Assembly: GCA_016648135.1 (NCBI GenBank)
Contig: JADDOH010023140.1
Coordinates: forward strand, 1-64,000
Reading direction: 5' to 3'
DNA: 64,000 bases
From: Agrypnia vestita
Lineage: Eukaryota > Arthropoda > Insecta > Trichoptera > Phryganeidae
Below, in pieces: positions 35,200 to 46,419 of this stretch. The position numbers were made by a program, and so were the translations under genes. The notes under the pieces were generated by a model, which had not been told where the DNA came from, made no database searches, and saw nothing but the letters and a program-made list of their open reading frames with translations. Numbering within the stretch: the first letter of the stretch is position 1; the number at the start of each line of letters is the position of its first letter.

Positions 35200-36350
35200 T
35201 ATTACCCAACTTAGATTGGATAGTTTTGATAATACCAGAAATAATTTTTAAAAAAGTATTTTCATGTACAATTAAAATTACTAAGATTTCTAACTAATAA
35301 TAGTTGAACTAATGATCAAACAACAGTATCCTAGTTGAGTTACAAAACCACAAATTTTTTAAACAAACCACAACATTCAAATATAAATTTCAAATGCGCT
35401 TTCTAGTTTTAAAAATACTTGAGCAATGTACAATAATAACAACAAAAAAAAACAAAAAATGTGAAATAAGCATTACGCAATACTTGCATTTAGTATATGT
35501 TTTTAATAATAACAACAATATTAAATGTGCATTAAAATATATAAATAAATATTATGTAACACATTTCATTTAAATATGAATATCTTTTTACTGCAGTCGA
35601 TTTGACTAATCTCACGCGCGCGACCTTGCTGGGTAAACTACATCGAATAAAGAACTCGCTCGCACGCAGAGAACGCAGTGTCCACTAGAATGAGAGAGAC
35701 GGCAAGCGAGCGAGTAACGATCCGGATCATTACAGCGGCCGCTGGAAAAACAGCACCGACGCACAAAGGCGCGACGGTGATCGTTGGATGTGTTTTCAAG
35801 TGGGCGCTTGGGAAATCGACCGTTTTACTCCGGGCGGACTGCCGGATGAAGCGCGTGACCGTTGAGAATCTCCGGTAACGGTACAGGGCATATCAAAACG
35901 TGACATGATAATTCTGGAGAAAAACTGCCAGTTATCGGACGTCCTTGGTGCTACCTGCTATAGTAACGAATAATAGTAATAGTAACGAAGACGGAAATTA
36001 CTGCACTCTCTTAACTAGTCTCTGACCTTGAACTGAGATATTTGCTAGCAGTCCGCATCGCTTGTAATTCGAGCTAGCATTTATTCGGTAAGGTACGTAG
36101 CGGACGTGAGCATAAAAAGTTAATTGCTCATTACTTCGGTTCTAATTGTTCGATTTTAAAAACCAAAACAGTTTTTATTTTCATTTGCTTTCTATTCAAT
36201 TAAGAATTTTTTTATAGTTTGCAATCTTGGAAAGTACACATATCAAAGGTTGGTAAAATGGCTACCATATTACATCTCTAAGGTTATTTGCGGAGTGATG
36301 ATTTCGGCTGACATGAATTTGTGATCAAAAAAAGATAAAATGGACTCCAA
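35200..36350. other. AT-rich DNA with a short GC/CpG-rich island
   Basis: 35600-35880 is GC- and CpG-rich in contrast to its flanks and open over 66 codons on plus (35678-35878). No domain, clear splice sites or promoter elements could be fixed. It may be a first exon or a TE remnant. Confidence 0.35.
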
Positions 36351-36560
36351 TTATAATTAATATAAATTAACTTTGTTTAAACCACTTATTTATTGAAAAA
36401 AATCGCTGTTTCAAAGCCAATGGCTTCTTCATCAGGAAAACAAAAATTTATTATTATTATTATTTTTGTTTTCCTGATGAAGAAGCCATTGGCTTTGAAA
36501 CATGTTGATTTTTTTCAATAAATAAGTGGTATAAACAAAGTTAATTTATATTAATTATAA
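36351..36560. repeat. Long near-perfect hairpin (about 97-bp arms)
   Basis: Left arm 36351-36447 and right arm 36463-36560 pair with only a few differences (GTTTAAACC against GTTTATACC, and ATCGCTGTTTC against ATCAACATGTTTC) around a loop of TTATT repeats. Probably a foldback MITE. If transcribed it would form a long dsRNA stem. Confidence 0.85.
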
Positions 36561-37105
36561 TTATGTTACCACAAAATAAATTTGCTACATTTGAAGAAGA
36601 AGACTCCAATTATCTTTAGAATTCACATTTTTTGTGTCACAATTCACAAATATTTCTACTCTGTAGATTGTGGGCGACATCAGCTATACAGACACGCACA
36701 TTTCTTCTATATTCTTCATCCCGTTCATCTGGGTTCGGTTACTTTTGTTCCGTTTCCTAAAGTTCAATCTCGACAACGTATGTATGTACTATCTGGAAAT
36801 GTATATTATTTTCTATCAAATATATTTTATTAATTCCCTGTGGTACCTACCCGAGAGACAGTGGAGTAATTTCGTGTGCTGCGCAGCACGAACGCTTTTG
36901 GCTCGCATGCGGTGCGTTTGATAACACTTTAGCATTAAAATAATGTCAATATGGACGCCGAAAGTGTATGGGGGCTTTTGCTCGCAGAGCAGCCCAGGGT
37001 TTGTGGTGGGTTCACTTCACTGATTCCTAAAGTGCATTCTTGAGCACGTTTAAAATCGTATTCATTAATCGTTACATACATACAAAACAATCGTGTGTTT
37101 TAAGC

Positions 37106-37862
37106 CATGTATTCACTAGGGGACAAATCGCGAAACATTCCGCTCGACATGTCGCATCAACATCTACGCTCATGTTTCGGGGACAATGACGCGGTCAATT
37201 GACGTGTACACACCGGGACTCGCATATCTTGTCGCGGAAATGTCATCCAATGAGGTTATGGATGACAGCTGCGATATCACATTTGGCGAAAACGGGGTTC
37301 CGCGCAATTCGAAATGTTTTTTTGGGTCGCAATTTCAAATTAACGAGGTTTTACTGTAGTAAATTGAATATTATTAAAAACAAGGTCCTTTTTGCAAATA
37401 ATTATTGTTTTCCAGACGTCGCGGAAATATATCGCCCTATGAGGTTATGATGATAGCCGCGTATCTGTTTATGTTAATGAGTTTATCGAAAAGTAAGAGG
37501 AGAAAAAAGAGGAGAATGCGAAATTATTTACTGCAAAGAGAAAGAAGGACGGACATTCTATGCGATCTTCGATCGATACAGCTCGATGAGTTCAAGAACG
37601 ATTTCGTTTCCCCGCATTGTCATCTTGACAGATACAGCGCATGCGTATTCACTTGTAAACATACCACGTGGTACTGACGCTCCGCGGAATGTTGCAGTGA
37701 GTACGCTCGGGTACCGTGCGCATGGCAACGTTGCCACGGCACGTAGAAATGCCGCGCTATGTTGTGCGCGAGGTCGCGGAACAGTGCACGACGTTGCAAC
37801 GTCACGTAGACTCTATGCCGCGCGTGCTGTTGAGGGACAATTTGTCCCCTAGTGAATACATG
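37106..37862. mobile_element. TIR DNA transposon, copy 2
   Basis: Begins CATGTATTCACTAGGGGAC and ends with its exact complement at 37862. It matches copy 1 (7798-8432) at both ends and in the centre, with an extra 150-200 bp at about 37285-37415. The extra part contains GGGTTCCGCG...ACGAGGTTTTACTGTAG, a fragment of another family also seen near 42.2 kb, so it is a nested insertion. The central open frame has KRRKKRRMRNYLLQ, weakly like a Harbinger transposase N-terminus. Confidence 0.7.
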
Positions 37863-39727
37863 TCCTGACGTACATTGTTCAACACAATACTCATTCACGC
37901 ATACTCAACACTCATACACATTTATACATTTTCTCATGCATGCTTGTATCACTTGATGAGGTTTCTAACAGAGCCATCTTTCAGTATTGGATTTACCTGG
38001 TCACACCAGGTCTTTCGCAGGTGTCCTCTTTTCTGGTGCCATTGACAGTTGAGTTGTACATCCTTCTTAACATCCTCTACTCATTTAACAATTACACATG
38101 ATCAAACTACATATGTGACCGTTTCCCAGACCTGCTCATTCCTATTTTAGTCATTCTTTACTTGTTTCATAAATATATTTACCATATATACATCTGAGTG
38201 ATCTCTCATTTCCATTGTTTCATCTACTTTCACTCCTCTTTTGCTAGCTTCACTTCCATGAATCATAAGTCAACCCAGGACACTATGATGACGTGCTTAT
38301 CTTGCCTCTATAAATTAAAAAAAATAGTTCCCAGTCCTTTTTTTCTTGTGATTTAATTGTTTTTATGCATGCATTTTGAACTTTTTAAAATCAAATGTAC
38401 TACGTCCTATACATTATAATATGTATAATTTAGTTTCAATGTTTTTTTAGTTGTACTTTTTAATTATTTTACATTGAACCACTCTTTTTGATGAAACTCA
38501 ATTTAGAGGAATTCTGCGATATATAAATCCATTTTTTGTGGGTTACACATGTTTAGAATGAATAAATAATATGTATTTCAACAGTGAATTTGTACGTAAC
38601 ATATGAACTTATAAATAGATACCTCACAAGTAGAGTAAGTAGGGCTTGTAAAACGTGTTAAATAGAAGAATTTTTCATATGTCGCATATTGAGGGTAATT
38701 TTAGTATGTATTAAATTGTATGAAATGAAACCAGCAAATTTGACATAAGTCGCTGGAAAACCACTATATTATGTTTGAAACCGCAAAGAATTAAACTATT
38801 TTGTTAGTCTCTAAATATATACTTTTTAAACTCCCCTATTGCTAATTTTATGTGAAATCTAAATTCAAAAATTTCAAAATCCTTCAATAAAAATAAAAAT
38901 ATGTTAATTGGTGTGTCTTACTTAATCTATCAAAAAAACATCAAAAATATAACACAAAAGTTGTAAACAAATATAAAATAATGAATTCAGATATAATAAT
39001 AAAATAACTTTAAAAGGGGGATTGCACAGCAACATTTCCTGTAATTCAACAATATATTTATTTAAGGCAACTTAAAATATTTTCATAATAATGCAGTTAT
39101 TCAATTTATACTGCATTATTTTGTTAACAGGTTTTAGAGTGGCAGACTTTATAAATTAGACTTTATAGAAGTAATACTATTGTACTATGTTTAATTTTTT
39201 TCCGAATCTGAAGATCTTTAGAACTTTGGATTACTAAAAATATATATACATTTGTGAATACCTACATAATTTAATAATTAACAAATATTCTATGATTCAT
39301 ATAAATTTTGGATGGTACAGATAGGTAGTAAATTTCAACAAAAAATTATATTGGACAACTGTAAACATTAGCACCGCACTGAGATTTCAATAAATACATT
39401 TCCTAAATTTCTTTCACTGACAAAATCTGTTCACTGAACTTCACTGAGACTCATTACTATATGTCAAAAAATTGAGTACAGAAAACCTCGTCAATTCGAA
39501 CCCAGATAATTTGAAATTCGCCATACTTTGAAACTCTTAAAATACAAATCCCAAAATGTTAACTTCATAGTAGATTAACCCCGATAATTCGAAAATAGTA
39601 ATTCATAGTTAGAGACCCTTGCGCCATAAATCAACACATTATACGTCACATAATTAAAAAAAATTTAAGAAGTTACAAAAACTAATTATACATGTGGCTT
39701 TTTGATGGCGCACACCCTTATAGTATG
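37863..39727. other. AT-rich DNA, no recognised feature
   Basis: No open frame or repeat of note, apart from an AACCTCGTCAATTCGAA stretch at about 39485 that resembles a decayed pogo-type terminus. Confidence 0.5.
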
Positions 39728-40037
39728 TGTAGCGGTACCTGTTCAACCCTGTGCCATGTACCTATCACCCGACCCAGAGTTTTGTTTATATTAACATAAT
39801 AAAAATCTCCGCGATATAAACAAAAGGGTCGAGCTAGGGACTTGGCGACACCATACCAGTCGGGCCACTGCCGTAACACCAGGCAGATCTCCGCGCGTCA
39901 TCTATTTCTTTGTTCGTCATTACATAAAATATTACTTGTACACTTTAACTTGCTTCCGGGGCCTATCTCCGAGAAGAAATAAACAGTAACAACATATCGC
40001 TCTTTCATTCCGTCGACCTACGAACATTCCCAACAGT

Positions 40038-40055
40038 GGTGACCCCGATGTGATA
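40038..40055 (+). other. Primer-binding site, tRNA-Trp type
   Basis: TGGTGACCCCGATGTGAT differs at one base from the complement of the tRNA-Trp 3' end as I know it, the primer used by CsRn1-like gypsy elements. Confidence 0.75.
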
Positions 40056-40204
40056 CAGTTTATTTTCGAATTGGGAAGCCGACGGATGAAAGACGCGATC
40101 TCAAGTGAACAGTGATGTGACAAAGGACACGGGCGGAAGCAGCAAAACAGTGGCCAATTGCATAACCAAATGTTATGCCTGGCCGTTCATCAACCGACTC
40201 ATCC

Positions 40205-40369
40205 AGCGCCGACTCACTGTGCGCTCACAATGGCGAGCACCGGCATCTCCAGCATCTTCAACTACAAGACTGTGTCTGCAGCCAGTGTCAACCAATTTAA
40301 GAATAGGCTGGATATTCAAATGAGAGACAGTGATATGGGCCTATCAGCTTAAGCTGCCTGCCCATTATC

Positions 40370-40402
<33 letters not shown>

Positions 40403-40862
40403 GACTGCGGATGTCGGACATTCGTCACCAACAACACCAGCAACGCCGACTCACTGAGCGTTGGCAAGTCAACAAGCGCCGACTCACCGCGCGCTCACAC
40501 TTGCGAGCACCGACATACCATGCGTCCTCGACTCACCGGACGGCGGTTGTCGGGCGCTCGTAACCAGCGACCAGCGCCGATTCACCGTGCGCCAACAACG
40601 CCGACTCACTGTGCGTTCCATTCTGCAACGCCGACTCACTGCGCGTTCGCAGCAACCTGTGCCGATTCATCATGTGCCTGCAACCCGTGCCGACTCACCG
40701 TGCACCAGCAACCCATGCCGACCCACCATGCACCAACAACCCGCACCGATTCACAGAGCACCAACCATCAACGCAGGGGTGCCCAGGGAGATACAAGCCG
40801 CCCACGCTTCTCCGCCTGCATTCAACCATCACCATCACCAGCAATGCCGACTCACTGAGCGT
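40205..40862 (+). repeat. Dispersed 16-bp repeats inside the small LTR element
   Basis: GCCGACTCACYGNGCG occurs at least six times (about 40207, 40449, 40480, 40600, 40630, 40847), with weaker copies near 40688-40760. They make open frames in all three plus frames, including a 184-codon Arg/Pro/His-rich one at 40461-41015 that I take to be a by-product rather than a gene. Confidence 0.75.
40230..40402 (+). repeat. Captured LINE 3' end with (AAT)n tail
   Basis: A short reading with SVNQFKNRLD, a phrase common at the C-terminus of insect non-LTR retrotransposon proteins, ends in a stop near 40352. An (AAT)n run at 40370-40402, like a LINE tail, follows shortly. It sits wholly inside the small LTR element, so it was either inserted there or picked up by it. 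Confidence 0.5.
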
Positions 40863-41386
40863 TGCCAACTCAACCAGCGCCAACTCACCGCGCGCTCTCA
40901 CCTGCGAGCACCGGCATACCATGCGTCCACGACTCATCGGACGGCGGTTGTCGGGCGCCCGCAACAAGCAACAGCCAACAATAAACTTGAGCATCGCGGA
41001 GCACCGAACAACTAGCATCGCAGCATTCCTCGCACCCACTCCACCCATCGAGGAAGCTGCTGGAAGGGGAGTGCTGTAGCGGTACCTGTTCAACCCTGTG
41101 CCATGTACCTATCACCCGACCCAGAGTTTTGTTTATATTAACATAATAAAAATCTCCGCGATATAAACAAAAGGGTCGAGCTAGGGACTTGGCGACACCA
41201 TACTAGTCGGGCCACTGCCGTAACACCAGGCAGATCTCCGCGCGTCATCTATTTCTTTGTTCGTCATTACATAAAATATTACTTGTACACTTTAACTTGC
41301 TTCCGGGGCCTATCTCCGGGAAGAAATAAACAGTAACTGCATATCGCTCTTTCATTCCGTCGACCTACGAACATTCCCAACATATG

Positions 41387-42301
41387 TATTTTGTGATACC
41401 TTATGGAAAATCCTTTATCTATACATATCATGCCGCGATGCCTAATATCCTGTATATGCTTTCTTCAGGCTGCCTTGATGTACGTGGATAGCTTAAGATT
41501 GAGGCGTTTGCGCTAATTTCTCATAACTGAACACTGAAATTGTTTTCATGTTTTCAATTCCTCTTTAGTTCAATTCTTTTTTCTAATAACTGTGTTTGCG
41601 TTATTGAAATGTTTAATTTTATTTAAAAGAAGTTATTATTGTCTTCTTATTTTACGTATTTATTGAAGATTAAATTTCTAATAACTAGAGCTGGATAAAA
41701 GGTGGAATCGAAAATTAAAATCGAGTGAAGATTGAAGAAGCCTCCCATTAACTCAAAGATAACTATAAAAATTCAATTACAGCCATCCAAACATGACGAA
41801 ATGGAATAAAAAGAATTTGATTTTTTGTGAGAACAGTAAATGTCAGTATGTACTTTAGCAATAAAAATGTCGCATTCTTTGCATTCACATAATAAATATG
41901 TATTGCGTTTTTTAAATTATTTCTTAAAATATATGCAAAAATTCATGTGTTTTTCACAAAGGGCTATTTTTATGACTTTTAAGGGGGAGGCGGGGGATGG
42001 AAGAAATGATGATCGTAGCCGTGGCGTAAAGACAGGCCGACGACAGGTCGTAAGCCCTGTGACTTCCATCTCTTCCTTGCTCTCTCTCTGGTCCCGTTCC
42101 GGAAAGACTGCGGATGCTGATTTTCACAAATTCATTCATTTGTGGCGAATTTTTCACACATCGCGATTTTTTTTCTGGTACTTTAAATTTCAAATTAACA
42201 GGGTTCCACATAATTTGAAATGTTTTTTTGGGTCCCGTGAATTTTGAATAATTGAGGTTCTACTGTAGTTAATATATTAAGTTCACTACTGAGTTATCAA
42301 G

Positions 42302-42332
<31 letters not shown>

Positions 42333-42578
42333 TACTATATAAAAAAAATAGGGCAAGATTACATTTTACTCAGTATTATCTACATATATAAATAATATTA
42401 TGTACATATTAGGGGCTATCTCAATTTTAGACAAGTTAGTAGATGAAAGGAGATGAAACTCTTCAAGAATTTACACTTCAACATTATAAGTGCGTCGCAT
42501 GGCACACAAAAAAAACACTAAATAAACATCAATATTCAAGCTACAATGTATGTACAAGGCATCATGTAAAATGAAATA
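41387..42578. other. AT-rich DNA with pogo-type terminal fragment
   Basis: 42150-42268 carries TTTCAAATTAAC...TTGAGGTTCTACTGTAG, related to the insert in the 37.1-kb element. A (TA)n run lies at about 42306-42332. No genes seen. Confidence 0.5.
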
Positions 42579-43342
42579 CAGTCGAACTCGGTTATAATGA
42601 GCTTGGGTATAAGGAGATCTCGGCTATAATGAGCAAAACTGTGAATTGATTTTGTTTTGCGCATATTCCCATACTATCGTTCTCGGTTATAAGGAGCGCG
42701 ATTCCCGGATATATGGAGCAAATTTTAGAAACTCTGCATACATATTTGCTTGATTTACAGAAAAAAAATACATACTCATAACAATGAACTTCGCTTTTAA
42801 AGCGGCTCGCACTTAATTAGGGTTCATTTTATGATGTACACAAAGTGTGTCCGAAAATGGCACATGCACAGGCAAAAAATAGTTCGTCGGCATTTCTTAT
42901 CAAAGGGATGTCGAACCGAAGGTCGAGAACTGTCATACAACTCCGATTATTGGGGGTTTCCAAAATGTTTGAGGTGACAGTTTGTTTTATGCAGTTTACT
43001 GTATTAGCATTTAAAAGCCTAATAAGTTAAACACGAATTGTTCTATTGGAAACATATCCACTAACAAACGAAAGTGTCTCTCGGTTCGCGAAAAAGTCAA
43101 AATTATTCGTGAAATAGAACGCGGCGCCAAAAATTCCGAAGTCTGTAAAAAGTTTTCACTATCTCTTCTACAATTTCATCACTCTGGAAAATTAAGGATG
43201 TTTTTTTAGCTGCTCTTGAAAATAACATCACAGTCAAAAAAATTTAGAAAGTGAAATTTACCTGTCCCGGATATAAGGAGTCCCGGCTATAAGGAGCATA
43301 TTTAGTCGGTCCCGTCGCGCTCCTTATAACCGAGTTCGACTG
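42579..43342 (+). mobile_element. Deleted pogo/Tigger-like transposon
   Basis: TIR CAGTCGAACTCGGTTATAA at 42579 with its complement ending at 43342, flanked by TA on both sides (42577-42578, 43343-43344). TATAAGGAGC-type subterminal repeats recur at both ends. Inside, 43062-43225 encodes a CENP-B/pogo type N-terminal helix-turn-helix. 764 bp, no DDE core, so non-autonomous. Confidence 0.85.
43062..43225 (+). pseudogene. pogo-type transposase N-terminal helix-turn-helix, frameshifted
   Basis: VREKVKIIREIERGAKNSEV followed by CKKFSLS, then after a frame change TISSLWKIKD and a Leu/Ala helix. This matches the layout of the CENP-B N-terminal DNA-binding domain of pogo/Tigger transposases, with one frameshift after SLS. 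Confidence 0.75.
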
Positions 43343-43344
43343 TA

Positions 43345-44182
43345 CATATATTTATCAATACTTGAAGAAATATGTTTTACACATCTATTTAACTGTAATT
43401 ATTTATCCACTTACCTAATAAATAAATAATTTTGTAATATGTAAAACTATAGTACAATTCAAATTGGTTTTTACACAAGTATCTATGACTGTACTTTGTA
43501 TGGACAATCTGAGATGTCTAATATGTAGTTAATAAAAAATACAATTTTTCCTTTCAAATAACACTTTAAAATTTAAATGACAAATATAATATTTGTACTT
43601 AGAAAAAGGTCCCAAAATAAAGCATTCCTCAATAACTTACAAACGATTATGAGACAATAATATTTGTTGTTTTTTTGTACCTATTTATAAACAAGTTCAT
43701 TATTCATTTTTTCATGACCTATAATGTAGAATTAAACATTTGGTAATTGAATGGAATTCTGAGAATCAAATAATAACTTTTAGATAATCATCAAAACTAA
43801 AATATAAATTTGTACACAGAACCAGAAACAATCCTCAATTTCCCAGCATGAATCGACCCCCAATTTAGGTTAAACATAATCAAGACTTGTTTGTACACCT
43901 TCATTATTCCATTTTATTAATAATATATTGCTTCTCATAATTCATAAATTTAAATATATATGCAGAAGACTAGACTATCCAGGGTCGCATTAATTAACTG
44001 GGTTATAATTTAATTTAATCATGGCAGAATAAAATTACAAAAGTTTAAAGAAATATTATTCAAAATGAAAAAATAATTTTTCATTTGACTATGTATTGTA
44101 CGTGTCAGAAAATCAAGCTGGAAAAACGACAATACGAATACGACAATAGAAAATAAATAAACCCGGTGAAACACCAAACAGA
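43345..44182. other. AT-rich DNA, no recognised feature
   Basis: No repeat or coding signal could be supported. Confidence 0.5.
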
Positions 44183-44366
44183 AGCTTGTTGGTCTTGTGG
44201 TTACGACAATTACCTCGTGATCGAAAAGGTCGCGGGTTCGAACCTCATTCCAGACTAGCAAGTTAGTCCTATTTTCACAGCACAAGCGTTTAGCTTAGTT
44301 TGAAAATAGTAAGAATATTGATGTGACACGTATTCCGTCTTTGCATCTCTAATTTAAAAAAAAAAA
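44183..44366 (+). mobile_element. tRNA-derived SINE, copy 1
   Basis: The tRNA-like head has an A box (TGGTCTTGTGGTTA, 44190-44203) and B box (GGTTCGAACC, 44235-44244). A body (GCAAGTTAGTCCTATTTTCA) and an A-rich tail follow. A second copy lies on the minus strand at 62624-62803, about 85% identical by eye. Not a tRNA gene: the acceptor and D stems do not close. Confidence 0.85.
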
Positions 44367-44650
44367 TTACAAGTTTGAAGATTATTATTTAGGTTTATTA
44401 TTATTATTATTCAGTGTTTCTTCTTGATGCAAGTGAGCAAGAGCATTGTGTCAAATTTTACATTTTAATTGACTTTTTATACACTCATATGTGACAACCT
44501 CAATTTAGTATTTTCACGTTACACAGAATAATTATTAGTTTTTGTTTAACTTTTTTTTTGAAGAGACCACCCTGGTCACTTTTTTTCTTTAACATTCTGA
44601 TAGTCCAGAGTCTAGTGTATATATTTTTCATTCCGTATTATGGACATATT

Positions 44651-44842
44651 AAAAGAATTTTACCTTCCATTAAAATTCCTGTTTTGTTTCCCTCGACGCC
44701 TGGAATCCATTATGAGAGAACAGCCTGCTGTTTCGCCACTAGACACGCGTTCCTACCCCCTCTGATTCCCTGTTTGCGACAATTTATTCCCGCTGGTATC
44801 CCTGTTTCCGGTTTCGTCCGCGCAACGGTTTTTCTTTCATAT
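44651..44842. repeat. DIRS left terminal repeat
   Basis: Outer 42 bp (AAAAGAATTTTACCTTCC...) are unique to this end; 44693-44842 is shared with the right end in inverse orientation. Confidence 0.9.
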
Positions 44843-44871
44843 GACTCATAATGCACCAGGTAGGGATTACC

Positions 44872-44972
44872 TGGATTCCAGGCGTCGAGGGAAACAAAAC
44901 AGGAATTTTAATGGAAGGTAAAATTCTTTTATTTTGTGTTCCGTCTCGACGCCTGGAATCCATTATGAGAGA
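44872..44972. repeat. DIRS internal complementary region
   Basis: 44872-44930 complements the left outer end and 44931-44972 complements the right outer end. The two halves meet head-to-tail at 44930/44931, which defines both element ends to the base. Confidence 0.9.
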
Positions 44973-45023
44973 TCTGTTTGTTATCACCTGGTGACCTAGT
45001 GGTTCGACGTTATATGTGACTGC

Positions 45024-46419
45024 CTATATTGGCGTAAAGAGAGGCGCTAATGAGCTCTGGAGGCATTGTTGCTTGGGGTTATCTACTATCTCTCTTTGGT
45101 AGAATTTTCGGAAGGTGATTTCACTCTGCCAGTTTCCCCTTGACAAGATCTCCTCTATCGGGTAGTTTTCCAGCCAATTCAACGAAGCCACAGCAGAACG
45201 AACACTTCCTGGTGTTGCTTCCACTCCAGCCTCTCTTAGGATTGACTTGATCCAACCACCTATCATTGTCCGTGAAGCTGGCTTTACTTCACCTGCTGTC
45301 GTCACAAATAGTTCTTTCATGTCCGGCTTTCGTCTCGGCTGTGAGAGTGAGACCAGCTTTCGGATCCAAAACAAGGGGTTGATGTTCCTTTCATCCGATG
45401 CGCTCAACCTCCATCCCGATTGTTTGTGTCTTGCCGTGTCAGTCTTCGCTCCAAAGGCTGGCCCTAGCGTGATGGAGTCTCCTTTGTCGATCAATCGGTC
45501 CGGGGTGACTCTGAGAAGTGTCAGATCTTGGACTCTTCGCCCAGATGCCATGATGAGTAGTATGGCCGTCCTCCTTGACACGTCATACAGGCTGTTTCCT
45601 TGGCGGGTTTTCTCGTAGCCACTCCACCACTACTCGGGGGTTCCAGATCGGGGGTCTCTCAGTGCATCCACCAGAAACCGAGATGGCTTTAAGGACGTGC
45701 CTGACGAGGAAGTCCGAGCTAATCTTATCTGCATCAAGAGCTGGGCCCCAGAAGGATACGATTGCCGATTTGTGGACCAATATTGTTCGAGGGGCTAGCC
45801 CTTCGTGGATGAACAGGTTGGCCAGATATCTTGCCACTGTTGCAGGGGGAGGGTTATGAGGTTGGACAGAATGCGTGGTACACCATCGCTGCCACCTATC
45901 CCAGGCCGGCTTGTAGGTGTTCAGCGTTGAGCCTCTCCAGCCAGATCTGAACAGCTGCTGTTCCTCCTGGCTCCAATCCGCTATAGCCTGTTCCCACCCA
46001 CTGCTATTCTCCAAACTTCCAGTTGGAGGTCCTACACCCTCGGTGGGGGAAACCCTGTCGACGTATCGATCAGGACGCTCTTCAGATCTCTTACGCTTAT
46101 TGGCCCTCCCTTTGCTCGTTGTTTGAGACCGGCCCTCCAGAATGTCTTCTCCCATCTTGGCACAACTAGGAGAATGGTGCCTCTTGCCAGGTTCAAGTGC
46201 GCCAGTACTCTTGGGATGAGATTCGGCGGCGGAAATACCCAGGCCCGCTCGTAATCCCAATGCTGACTGAATGCGTTGAGATAGGAGGCCGAGCAATCGG
46301 TTGAGTCTAGCGACACGTAGTTTGGCACCACATGGGCGGTGGCCGATGCGAAGAGGTCGATCTGAGGACGTCCCCATATTCGGAATATTTCCTCTATCGC
46401 TGGTTCCAGGAGGTGCCAT
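45024..46419 (-). pseudogene. DIRS tyrosine recombinase, one frameshift
   Basis: Two overlapping minus frames (45583-46419 and 45024-45581) make up a tyrosine recombinase. An N-terminal SAM-like region (STLNTYKPAWDRWQRWC) comes first. Across a frameshift near 45.58 kb the catalytic part follows, with Arg I in MASGRRVQDLTLL, the second Arg in GSVRSAVAS, Trp in RGNWQSE and the nucleophile Tyr in RKFYQRE. It would integrate circular DNA instead of a DDE integrase. The N-terminal extension overlaps the RT frame, usual in DIRS elements. Without the shift the domain looks complete. Confidence 0.88.

Larger units (their letters stand above)
39728..41382 (+). mobile_element. Complete non-autonomous LTR element (TRIM/LARD-like, tRNA-Trp primed)
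   Basis: LTRs at 39728-40036 (309 bp) and 41075-41382 (308 bp), TGTAGCGG ... CCCAACA, about 5 differences. It is flanked by a 4-bp target duplication TATG (39724-39727 and 41383-41386). The primer site TGGTGACCCCGATGTGAT starts two bases after the left LTR and a polypurine GGAAGGGGAG precedes the right LTR. The 1038-bp interior encodes no gag or pol. The primer type and 4-bp duplication suggest a Ty3/gypsy (CsRn1-like) helper. Confidence 0.92.

Noticed and set aside
40461..41015. 184-codon open frame in the small LTR element
   Set aside because: Begins at TTG, is made of repeats that keep several frames open, and shows no Gag, protease or other domain.
44183..44250. Possible tRNA gene
   Set aside because: A and B boxes are present but acceptor and D stems do not pair, and a second copy with the same body and A-tail shows it is a SINE.
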